21,814 nt of DNA. Origin: Elysia marginata. Lineage: Eukaryota; Mollusca; Gastropoda; Plakobranchidae. The notes beneath the pieces were generated by a model. That model saw only the letters and a list, made by a program, of their open reading frames with translations. It was not told where the DNA came from and did not search any database. The DNA lies in contig BMAT01002164.1 of the NCBI GenBank assembly GCA_019649035.1, positions 1-21,814 of the forward strand, in the 5' to 3' direction. A program made the position numbers and the translations under genes. This document shows positions 1 to 9,854 of the stretch, one piece after another. Numbering within the stretch: position 1 is the first letter of the stretch; every line of letters starts with the position of its first letter.

Positions 1-345
1 CAGCTTTTTAAAAGGAATATCAAAGCACAGTAAATGGTGGTCCGACACTAATTTGTTTATATTGAAAATAGGGGGTAACAGTCTAAAGTCTTTCGATGTT
101 ACAATCCAGTCAAGAATATGACCTCTAGCATGGGTTGGAGATAAAACGTGCTGGGTCATACAGTGTTCGCTGATCAGATCTTTCATAAATTTCACTTCTG
201 GCTTATCAGTTTCATAATGTAAGTTAAAATCTCCCATGAAGACAAAACAGCGTATCACTCTATCATACTGACAGTGACAAGATCTTTTACTGTCTATTGT
301 CGGGTACTCCTTTAATGCATGAGTGAGGTGAAATAACGTGTGTGA
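1..345 (-). mobile_element. Non-LTR retrotransposon (LINE) endonuclease fragment, cut by the window edge
   Basis: Read on the minus strand from about 345 to 1 there is one frame with no stop. It resembles the C-terminal half of the AP-endonuclease-like (EEP) domain of LINE ORF2. Visible motifs, in order, are YDRVIRCFVFMGDFNLH (GDFN at about 223-234), QHVLSPTHARGHILD, and VSDHHLLCFDI (SDH at about 35-48). In LINEs this domain nicks target DNA to prime reverse transcription, and GDFN and SDH are catalytic or metal-site motifs. The reverse transcriptase should lie beyond position 1. The frame stays open to about 420, but resemblance fades before 300, so the 5' limit is uncertain. It could belong to the CR1/L2/Rex1-like group; I cannot place it further. 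Confidence 0.75.
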
Positions 346-384
346 ATAGCTTTTCTCAAAGACTAAACGTCGAACTGCCGAAAG

Positions 385-452
385 CAAAACTCTGAACCTT
401 GGAACTCTTGGTCTGAAAGCCCAGCATCTTCCACTAGATCATTGCGCCACTT
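385..452 (-). repeat. tRNA-derived SINE head, degenerate
   Basis: The minus strand reads like a decayed tRNA promoter region: an A-box-like GTGGCGCAATGATCTAGTGG at the start, an anticodon-arm-like GCTGGGCTTTCAGACC in the middle, and a B-box-like AGGTTCAGAG at about 390-400. The spacing is that of a tRNA-derived SINE. Arms no longer pair fully and the B box has lost its CC end, so this is a fossil and not a tRNA gene. It sits directly upstream, on the same strand, of the LINE fragment. Confidence 0.45.
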
Positions 453-601
453 AAACGCCCATTAAAGCTATAGTATGACTGCTTTCCTCTATGAATTTTG
501 TGGGCCATCTGTAAGATGATAAACATTTGTATGCCTATGATGTGGGGTTTTTCACAAGAGAGATTGAGTGATGCAATTTTTCACATTTCAATCTTCAATA
601 T

Positions 602-775
602 TAGTGGAATCCTGATAAGTCAACACCTCGGGACCAAAAAAATGTGTTGACTTTAAGCAAGAGTTGACTTTAACCATTACAAAGATATAAACAAATACAA
701 AATGGGCCTGCAAACCAGAGTTGACTTTAAGCGAGAGTTGACTTTAAAGATGTTGACTTTAAAAGGATTCCACTG
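602..775. mobile_element. pogo-type MITE (Tc1/mariner superfamily)
   Basis: A 174-bp element with inverted ends: the left AGTGGAATCCT matches the inverse of the right AGGATTCCACT, and both continue into GTTGAC / GTCAAC. The inner sequence CACCTCGGGACCAAAAAAA is typical of pogo/Tigger-like ends. The right end abuts TA, the expected target duplication; the left flank is slightly degenerate. The interior repeats the word GTTGACTTTAA about five times (about 652, 665, 720, 738, 752). It has no coding capacity. Confidence 0.7.
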
Positions 776-780
776 TACTT

Positions 781-1480
781 TTTACTTTGGAAAAAATTAA
801 CTGATACAACAAGGTCAGCTTCAATAACCAAAGTTGCAAGTGACGCAGGGTGTCTTAGAGCAAACTTTCACATTAGAAATGTCTGTCAACTGATGTTAAA
901 ATCTATTGAAATTCTAAATTATTAAAAACAGATTGATGAGTTTACCACTCTTCGTTTAAGGTCTTGACTTGATTTGTTCTCGGCACATTTTGATTTAAAA
1001 AACACAACAAACCAAATCATTGTATATTGTTAATTTTTATTTGTCAAATACACAGAGTTACACCTTTTCCCTTCAGAGAATTTAAAAAATATTTAATCAA
1101 AACCAAAACATAAAGAATGATTAGTAAAGATGGGGTTGAAAGAAACCAGAAGAATATAAAAAGACCTTTATAAAAAAATTTTAAAGTATACAAAATTTGA
1201 GCTTAACAATATAGTTCGTTTCGCAATCTCAATAGAAAGTATCCTTTTTAAATAGTTTTGAATCAAAAAGAGAAAAAAAGTTGACCAAAACAAAAGTAAA
1301 GTAAGGAAAAGAAAATGAATGCAAAAATAACGCCCAAACATGTAATGGACTTCCTTTATATAAAAAGTCCCATGGCTTGGCTATGTTAAATTGAAGTTAA
1401 TGTGTATCTTATGAAAAGAAACTTCCCGAAATTGAAAAGCAAAAAAGTTGTATCATCCTGATAAGACTTCTGTCATCATT
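781..1480. other. AT-rich stretch with no recognised feature
   Basis: Unique AT-rich sequence. I see no coding frame, splice-bounded exon or repeat family that I can name. Confidence 0.5.
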
Positions 1481-1780
1481 ACCAATGACACAGTACTTAT
1501 CTCATACCAATGACACAGCACTTATCTCATACCAATGACACAGTACTTATCTCATACCAATGACACAGTACTTATCTCATACCAATGACACAGTACTTAT
1601 CCCATACCAATGACACAGTACTTATCTCATACCAATGACACAGTCCTTATCTCATACCAATGACACAGTACTTATCCCATACCAATGACACAGCACTTAT
1701 CTCATACCAATGACTCAGTACTTATCTCATACCAATGACACAGTACTTATCTCATACCAATGACACAGTACTTATCTCAT
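1481..1780. repeat. Minisatellite, 12 copies of a 25-bp unit
   Basis: The unit ACCAATGACACAGTACTTAT plus CTCAT is repeated exactly 12 times with no length change (300 bp). Copies begin at 1481, 1506, 1531 and so on to 1756. The few substitutions are single bases (GCACTT, GTCCTT, TGACTC, CCCAT). The array stops abruptly at TTTCG. Confidence 0.98.
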
Positions 1781-3735
1781 TTTCGTTTCTCCAAAACAAA
1801 CAAAATATATTCCTAAATGAAGAAATACATGTACATGTTCAACCTAAATCGCAAAGTAGTTTATCCTGCAACAAATAACTGAGATTTTGCAGAATAATTT
1901 GATCTAAAAAATGTGAGAAAATTGTGCAATCTTATTTTAATGACTATACATCTCTTCAGCAACTACACGTATAGCCTCGGGTTACAATTTATGACGTAGT
2001 TACTTTTAAGCTTTTCTCCTTACGTTGCAACCATTACAAATACACCCAAAGTTAACGTTTTCTCGCATCAAGAATTTGGTACTAAAACTGCATTTTTCAG
2101 ACTTTTTCTAAGCTGAATTTTATTTGATTATTAATATTATTATTATTAAAAACAGTTCAGTAATTTTCTTTTTAAAAGCTGTTTTTCTTTACTATTTTTA
2201 TATTTGAATTTCTGTCATCCAAGTCATTAAAGAGGCTGACACAGTTTTTTGTCTTTTTAATTTACGTTTACACTTTAAGTACAATTATATTGATAGGACT
2301 ACAATATACAGACATATAAAAAAATTATTTGTCTTAAGTTTGCAGCCTTGTTTTGAAATGAGAATTTAATTATCTTTGTATGACTTGACTATAGAGACCC
2401 AAGTGAAAGGGGTAAAAGGCATGTTTGTGTAAAGAAAAAAATGACAATGTAAAGTTCATATTTTCGCAACAATTTTTCTTACCATAATTAAGATCTATAT
2501 TGTTCTTTAAATTAAAATATGCATTGCATGTTACAAACAGTTCTGAAATTTTATAACCCATTTATAAGAATACCGTAAAACACAGGTGTATTGCTTCTAT
2601 CCATCAAAAATGTACTAACTAACCAATGCAGCTAAAGGACTGAAGTCTTTAAGTAGTGAAGTGTTTGCTTTTTAAAAATCCATTTCACAGACTCCCGTTT
2701 TTTGTTGGTTTTTTTTTTTTCAAAATGTAAGACTGTCAAAAGATATATTTCCAATACAACAATTTTGAGTGGTAAAGATGCTTAATATGTCTACAATTTA
2801 TATGTAGAAATTCTTTTTACACGTTATGACCACAACAGTGACCACAACAAGACAAATAGTTTTCACAACAGAAATAAGCTTAAACCATAACACTCACAGA
2901 GGTCATCATCCTGCATGCAAGCTTTTGCTGTATTCAGGTGCATTACAATGATAGTGAATAAGTGACAAGAGAGCACACTTGATTAAGATTTGCGTCAGTT
3001 TTGATTGGAATGCTGAAATACATAATGTTTGCTACAAACCACAATAAGCCTTATGAAACGAGTAGTAGATTTAAGTATACGTATGTATTGATGTATAATA
3101 TATATATATAGGTGAGCAATTTCAACATTAAGGCATACAGGGTGAAAAAAGATATTGTGTATCACAAAATATAAATGATCCAGCTTACAAAAACACACAA
3201 TTGATTATATGAAATCCTAGTTTGGGTTTACAACTGCAAGGTCTAATAATGTTGCTTTTTGTTGTTGTTTTTTTTTTAAATTTAGTGTCACTTTGAACCT
3301 CTGATTCCAACAATTAAACAAATAGAAAAAATATGGGAACAGTATATATTTATAATGATACCTTCATCTTTGTGAAGCTAAGAGCATGTAAAACTACTCA
3401 AGAAAGTTATGTTACACTCTAATTGAAGACAGTTTTTTCAAAACTTGGTTCAGTGCATTTTTAAAAGTTTTGAGAAAATGGCTGCCTTTGCTCTCCTCAA
3501 ATATCTTAATATCTATCAAAAGTAAAGGAAAATTAATGGCATATAAAGAATTCTTTATTCTGTTTGTACCTAGTTAAAGCAGCCCAAGATTTTTGCTACC
3601 AAGAAATTTTTTTTATTCTTCGATAGATTCTGGCTAATATTAATTTTTACCAAAACTGGACTGAACCTAGTTTTGACCAAATGCTCTTCCGTTCAAAACA
3701 ACCCTCAGGTCACACTACATGTATTTTGTAGAGAA
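1781..3735. other. AT-rich stretch, simple repeats only
   Basis: No supported gene. Contains an ATT run (about 2130-2150), a T tract (about 2710-2720), an AT dinucleotide run (about 3097-3110) and a T tract (about 3269-3278). The short minus-strand frames here have no recognisable family and look like chance. Confidence 0.5.
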
Positions 3736-3930
3736 TGTGAAAATAATTCAATTTCTAATCATGCTTCATTCTTTTACGTATGTGAAAATAATTCAATTTC
3801 TAATCATGCTTCATTCTTTTACGTATGTGAAAATAATTCAATTTCTAATCATGCTTCATTCTTTTACCTTTGTAAAAAAAAAAAAATTTCTAATCATGCT
3901 TCATTCTTTTACGTATGTAAAAAAAAAAAA
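3736..3930. repeat. 45-bp minisatellite, four copies plus a partial fifth
   Basis: Copies start at 3736, 3781, 3826, 3871 and 3916; the unit begins TGTGAAAATAATTCAATTTC and ends TTTTACGTA. The first two are identical. In the fourth and fifth the GAAAATAATTC part is replaced by an A run (TGTAAAAAAAAAAA). Because 45 is divisible by 3 and the unit lacks stops in two plus-strand frames, two overlapping 96- and 99-codon open frames appear here. They are by-products of the repeat, not genes. Confidence 0.95.
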
Positions 3931-6270
3931 TTTCATATACTACCAGACTTGCACAGAATATAGAACTCTATTAGAAAAAGTCAAATTAGATTTAGAAAAG
4001 TGTTTTGACCATTATTAATGAAGGAAAGGATGTTGGGATAAAATCTTTCCAGTGTACATTTCATCTTCAATAGTTCTGTCTGTTCTGCCCTTGAAGTTCT
4101 CAAACATTTTAATCTTAAAATAATTCTTTGGAACTGTAAGTGTGTGGAGAAAACAGTCTGGCACAAAGATTATTCTTATATTTACTGATTTCGTTATTCA
4201 AATTCAAACAAAAACTTTTCAAAGATCTTGTTTGATTCAAAAAGTTCTTTAAGTTCTTTGCATATCTTTATGTGTAATTAGCTGAATTATTTCACAGTTT
4301 TACTAAAGAACTTATCAGAAACATATGTTGGTGAAGAAATACAATTTTTGAATGTTGTGAATTATTTAGCAATAACACAAATATTTCCAATTATTTTTTT
4401 ATCTCAAAAAAAAATTTCACAGTATAATTACATTGAGTACAATACATCGCCACCCAATCAAAACATAATTGTACATATAGTATAGATAAAACAATAATAA
4501 AGCCAGACAAAAATGAATGTGAGAATTTACATTTTAAAAAGTAGGCAGTGAAAAATATGCCACCACACACCTGATTCTTAAAGCTTTCAAAAGTTGTTTT
4601 TTTTTTTCGCTCTCAAAATAGGTTAGTTCTGCCCTGAGTTGTGTAAAGCAAGTCAATGCTGCGCCCTAATAATCAGGATAATATAAAAACCCACACAGTA
4701 GTTAATTGAAAAACATAACAAAATAAGCAATGACAAAGTGAAAAGGTAAAGTATTTTGTGAACAGTCTATATGACAATAAACATAAAAAAGACATACAAG
4801 TTTAACAAACAAAAAAAATTTGTCGAATCAAAACTTCGAGGCATTGTTACAAGCAAAAAATGATTAGTATTCTTTACAAAAGTGTCAAAGTTTTTTGTAA
4901 GCCACTACACATCTTTGCTAATGTTTATCATATTCTATGAGTAAAATTTATATTGAGCCCGTATACAATGAATGATATGCCGATGGGAACACATGAAAGG
5001 TGGCAAACTAAATTTAAAAACTTCATACCGATAATGGGCCTTTTGCTCATTCTTTTCAGAACAAAATATTGTCAAAATTTTATTTGCAGACAACTTGATA
5101 AGTGATAAGAGAAGCGTTAAACCAGGATATATGCCGTGAAGAAAAACAATATGGAACTTTAAAGTACATTTCTTTTGGTTTATCTTTTTTCGTTTGATCT
5201 GCGCCAGATGAAGGAGTTGCTTTCCTTTTTTTTTTTTTGGAGTCAGAGATACACTACGTGGAGACTTCTGTGTCTGCAAAGTGTTCTTTTTAGACAATTA
5301 CACTTCATGTATATAACATAAAGCAAATCTCTGAGAAAAAAATGTTTTGTTCTTAATTAACAGAAATAAAACTTTAATCAACAGAAATAAAGCATGTATA
5401 GAAGTATCACATAAGCCATTAAATGCATGAAACTTTAATTTTAGACAGTTATATACATTGGCAACCATGGAACATTTGAAAAAAAAAAAAGAACAAAATA
5501 ATTATGTTTTAATCCTTTTTAAAGTACAAAATATTCAATTTTCAAGACCTGCTTGTACAGCCCTTTTAGAGTAGCAATATGCTGAAGAAAATAATTCTAA
5601 AGGAATCAAGTTTGCACAGTGTTACTTATTTTTTAGGGAATTTTTTTATGATACATCTTTAACACATAATGTACAAAAATCATGAACTAAATGTATAATC
5701 ATTACTCTGCTTTCATCCTTCAAGTGCTTTAAGTTGATTTGTTGTGTTCTGTTTTTAGGGGGAGGGAACTAAGATATGCTTCAGTTGTTCAAATCACCAA
5801 CCATAAGCATAATAAGCTCGTTGTTTCCTTTCTTCAGAGATATTCGTAAAATTGTTATCATTTTTACATACAACAACCAAAAAATTAAGATTTACGCTTA
5901 AGACAATGAAATATACTAAACTATAAAAAAAGCTATTAAGATGTCAATATAAGTTAAGGTGCAACAAAATGACTCTCTTGCTGTCAGCAAGCAACAACAA
6001 TAAGTACAGGTACATAACTCTTGGCACAGCAGCAAAGACACAGGCATACAAAAAACACCATACCACATAAACATTGTCAACTCTTCATAACACAGCAGAA
6101 GCCCATGTGTAGCAACAGGTGTAAAATAAATAGAAAAGTAAAGTAAGAGCTTTTCAGCGTGTTGTATCAGGTTGCACATTTCAGACTTGCAAAGTTTTGC
6201 CATCAGAAAAATACAAATTCAGCCCATTCAGGAGGCACATAGAAGTCATAGGACTCCAATGGTATTTGAC
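3931..6270. other. AT-rich stretch with no recognised gene
   Basis: Unique AT-rich sequence with homopolymer runs (for example poly-T near 5227-5239). The open frames on the minus strand (about 4935-5297 and 5916-6203) have no recognisable domain and a composition that merely follows the local AT bias. Confidence 0.5.
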
Positions 6271-6360
6271 ACAGTAGAATCTTTTTAAACTGAAAATTTG
6301 GGTCCCACGTAATACATCTCAGTTAAAAGATATTTCAGCTAAGTTGGGTTAATTGCTTAG
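6271..6360 (+). repeat. Possible single end of a pogo-like MITE
   Basis: ACAGTAGAATCTTTTTAAAC, then TGAAAATTTGGGTCCCA, then CAGTTAAAAGATATTTCAGC, has the layout of a pogo/Tigger-like terminus (CAGTxGAAxCT, then a GGGxCC block, then repeated internal words). I could not find the inverted partner nearby, so the element would be one-ended or badly decayed. Confidence 0.3.
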
Positions 6361-8355
6361 TTTGTTTTTTTATGTGTCCATAACTGTATTGAAATTTAAT
6401 AAGAAAACGTGTGTTCTAATTTTTGAATGTTGAGGGTTTGAACATAGCCCATGACTGAAATAACATGGCATTAACAACTCTTTTTCCCTGTGTCTGTTCT
6501 TTCCCCAGTCACGCAGGCTTATTTCATTTGGATTCCAACCCCTTCTGAACTTTACACACTTTCATAAGTTTCATTTTAATTTTATTGTAGAAGAAATGGA
6601 AAATTTTCTGTTTGAATGCAGTGGCTATCAAAACTATTTTTATTTTCACAAAAATAAAAAAGGAAGTCAATAAAGGATTTTATCACAAGATCTAGTTGGC
6701 AGTTTCTTCTACACTAGCAATCTTTGTAAAATGAGCGAACTTCAGTTAACTGTTACCTTTTTTAAAAAAAGTCACAAGTTCAAACTATGGAATGAGTTAC
6801 AAGACCTAGCAAGTCGTCATGAATCACCCAGATTGTCTCAGAGCTCAAGACGAATATGAAAATACTGCACAGAGTGATTGATATTCCTTCAAACTTAAAA
6901 TAATATCTGAATCTAAAACACAGGCTTTTAAAGAACTGATGGAAGCACAGGCTAAATTTGCTACACGGCTGCTAGACTATGGCAAAACAGTGCAGAGAAT
7001 TTTCTACTTTAGGTGTGAAACTGAGTAATTGGTGTGGGGTTAACAATATGATGGGTACAACTTTCAAACAAAACAATATAAAAATACGAAATAGATTTAT
7101 ATCATCTACTGCAGCCAAGAAATAGGGGTAAGGTGTTCTCTCTCTATATATATACCCATGTATAATATAAAGAGATAGGTGGATAAACTTTTTAAAAATA
7201 TAGGAGAGCTGCATTGTTTTTCTTCTTTATCAAATGCTTGGCTCTGTATATGTGCTATTGTTTTGAGACCTCCAAAGGCCTATAGAATTGCACATATTTT
7301 TGTATTAACTGCCTGATTTCATTTTTTTTCAAGTATCTGATTACAAAACTATGTTTTGTCTGCACTAGCATTATTGACATTGACAGACTGAACCAATGCA
7401 ATGTTCGTACACAGAAAAAAAAGTGATTGATTGATTTTGACACTGCAAATTTTTGCAGCAACTTCACAACTTAATTCCAGCCATAAATTGTACAAGAACT
7501 TGGGGTTAACATAGGGATATCATATTTTAAGCAATTCAGAATAGCACAAGGATACTCTACATTATAAAATCAAATGATTGAAATATTGTAAGGTATTTAT
7601 TCTGATTATAAAATCAAGCAGGTATAGTACCATGCCTCAAAAGCGAAAAACTGAAACAAAAACTGCAAGAAAGTTCACTTATATGGCCTTTGGGGAAGGA
7701 TAAATGAAGAAGTAAATAACCCCTACTTGAACTACATTTGAAGTAGAGCCACCTGAAAACATTACACACACGATTGATTCATTAACTTTATTTTGTATGC
7801 ATATCAGCACCTTAACATAAATGGAAAAGTAAGTTTCTAATTGAAATCACAAACTCCAAAATTTTGAAACAAGACCATCACAAGTGGGTACAATTTAGAA
7901 CCCATAAAAGCTTCTACAAATACCATGCACCTCAAGATGAATATGAACAACTTTTGAAACGTAATCCCAGATTTTAAAAAAATTAAACCGCTTTTGAATG
8001 CAATCATTAAAACTTGTGTTTTTGATACAATGAAAGACTGAAAGAAACTATGTTTACATGTGTGAAGCGAACCCACCAAATGAGTCCATGCTGTACCAGC
8101 CAATTTAAGAAAATAAGCATTTTTGAGTATTATTTCACATTTTTACTCAAGTATTTCATTGCATAATTTGTAAGTTTATGATGCTGTCCATCATATGCGC
8201 TCGTGACACCATCAAAAAAATTTGTAACAAATGTGTTTTAAAGGATGTTTGAACACACTTAAGCCTTTTCCGCTAATTGATTTTGAAAATTTTATTATAC
8301 AAAAGAGAAATAAGATTAATAGTGTAGAGAGACAACAGTGAACCTTTCACACACT
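6361..8355. other. AT-rich stretch with no recognised gene
   Basis: No supported coding region. Short frames on the minus strand (about 6972-7214, 7255-7467, 7837-8103) show no family resemblance. A TA/TC microsatellite lies at about 7139-7153. Confidence 0.5.
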
Positions 8356-8560
8356 GTGAGCAGGGGTAAACAAACATACCCCACGTGCTCTCGTGACCTA
8401 GCCTAACGGCTTTAGGTCTGCCGGCCTTTAGGGCAATCAGTCTGTATACAAGTTGTCGACGAGCCTACATCGGTCATCTGCGACTTCTTGGATTTGGGCC
8501 CGGCGAAAGCCACCAAAGGTAAGCTCGGCGATCACAACACTGGCGCTGCGAGCTTCTACT
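8356..8560 (+). mobile_element. Probable LTR with adjoining primer-binding site
   Basis: A conspicuous island of higher GC in AT-rich DNA. It can be read as a short LTR of about 185 bp starting TGTGAGC (8356) and ending CACAACA (8540), with TGTATACA (8444-8451) as a possible TATA-like site. One base after the CA end comes TGGCGCTGCGAGC (8542-8554), where a primer-binding site belongs. As a PBS it would pair with a tRNA 3' end of GCTCGCAGCGCCA, which differs by one base from the 3' end I recall for animal tRNA-Ser. The left boundary is uncertain and no gag-pol frame follows, so this is a partial element or a lookalike. Confidence 0.45.
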
Positions 8561-8735
8561 TGTGTGGGATAGATTTTCTTTAAACCTAGTCATTTATTTT
8601 GTGGTATTTTAGATCTAAACTCAGATTTAGATCTGGAATTTGGGTTTGTTTTATGATAGCGGTAGGACACCATTATTGATTTTCCTTTCTGAGAAGAATT
8701 ACCGGTTCGAGGAATTATTGATTTCTAAGCTCGGC

Positions 8736-9114
8736 GATCACAACATTGGCGCTGCGAGCACTATCGTCTCTCTACAATACTATGAATGCAGATCACAACA
8801 TTGGCGCTGCGAGCACTATCGTCTCTCTACAATACTATGAATGCAGATCACAACATTGGCGCTGCGAGCACTAACGTCTCTCTACAATACTGGCGATCAC
8901 AACATTGGCGCTGCAAGCACTATCGTCCCTCTACAATACTATGAATGCAGATCACAACATTAGCGCTGCGAGCACTATCGTCTCTCTACAATACTATGAA
9001 TGCAGATCACAACATTGGCGCTGCGAGCACTATCGTCTCTCTACAATACTATGAATGCAGATCACAACATTGGCGCTGCGAGCACTGTCGTCTCTCTACA
9101 ATACTATGAATGCA
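8736..9114 (+). repeat. Seven-copy 55-bp tandem array containing an LTR-end/PBS-like sequence
   Basis: Units start at 8736, 8791, 8846, 8895, 8950, 9005 and 9060. All are 55 bp except the third (49 bp, ending TACTGGC). Each begins GATCACAACATTGGCGCTGC, then GAGCACTATCGTCTCTCTAC and AATACTATGAATGCA. The first 24 bases repeat, with one change, the sequence at 8529-8552 that looks like an LTR end plus PBS. The AAGCTCGGC just before the first unit (8727-8735) also matches the bases before the 8529 copy. Substitutions are few, so the amplification is fairly recent. Confidence 0.97.
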
Positions 9115-9650
9115 GTTTAAATTAACCTAGTATTTGAGTTACCCAGGTTTGAGGCTATAGATGGCAGAAGAGTTTACAACCTGAAAAGAAATTCATACAC
9201 TTTGATCAATGATGTGCGTGAGAGCAGTGCTTTGCTGTCAAAACATATGAATTCTCGAACTGATGGCAGTGTGTTATAATTACCCAATCCATACTCTACA
9301 ACCCAAAAACGTCAAGACTCCAATGAGGCTTTTGAAGCCTCCAGGTAAGGACAAACTCACAGTCTCAGATTCCAGCCAAATTTTTAGTTTTTATCTGTCA
9401 AACTGACTATAAAGAATAAAACATTGTGATTTTGGTTTAAATCAAGCATGTCCTGAGGTTCAGTTTTTAGAAAATCAAATGATCAGAACAGAGTGTCATA
9501 AAAATTACCTTAATAAGGTACTTGCCTATTGCAACGAGAACAACAATAAGTCCATTGTAAGTATTAAACCTCTTTGTACAAACATCAATATGTAAATATA
9601 TATATTTGAAGAGTTGTGACAAAACCAATCAAAGAAAGCTAAGTCTTAAA
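9115..9650 (+). other. Unassigned stretch after the array, one exon-like segment
   Basis: From about 9129 a plus-strand frame runs to a TAA at 9278-9280, giving about 50 codons with fairly ordinary amino-acid composition (including FEAIDGRRVYNLKRNSY). A strong donor-like CAG|GTAAGG occurs at about 9343. The two cannot be joined into one exon because of the stop. It may be leader or gag-region debris of the LTR element. I do not recognise a family. Confidence 0.2.
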
Positions 9651-9854
9651 CAACGACAGTGAATTTCAGCAACAAATATTTTTGACACAAATCCTTTGCA
9701 AACATACCTTTGGTTTACAACGACAGTAAATTTCAGCATCAACAAATATTTTTGACACAACTCCTTTGCAAATATAACTTTGGTTTACAACGACAGTAAA
9801 TTTCAGCATCAACAAATATTTTTGACACAACTCCTTTGCAAACATACCTTTGGT
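9651..9854. repeat. Tandem repeat, three copies of about 70 bp
   Basis: Copies start at 9651, 9718 and 9788, each beginning CAACGACAGT(A/G)AATTTCAGC and ending near CTTTGCAAACATACCTTTGG. The first copy is 67 bp (lacking ATC after TTTCAGC); the second is 70 bp. Copies 2 and 3 are almost identical. Confidence 0.95.

Noticed and set aside
385-452. Functional tRNA gene
   Set aside because: Stems do not pair fully and the B box is degraded; best seen as a SINE head.
1481-1780. Possible CRISPR-like array of regularly spaced repeats
   Set aside because: The units are directly adjacent with no variable spacers; it is a eukaryotic minisatellite.
3673-4018. Two overlapping plus-strand open frames of 96 and 99 codons with 15-residue repeats
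   Set aside because: Both are produced by the 45-bp minisatellite, which lacks stops in these frames; no family resemblance and no splice or promoter context.
4935-5297. 120-codon minus-strand frame, the longest without a known family in the left half
   Set aside because: Lysine-rich start over a poly-T tract, no recognisable domain, no splice sites supporting an exon; compatible with chance in AT-rich DNA.
8640-8840. 66-codon plus-strand frame
   Set aside because: Runs into the 55-bp tandem array; its second half simply translates the repeat.
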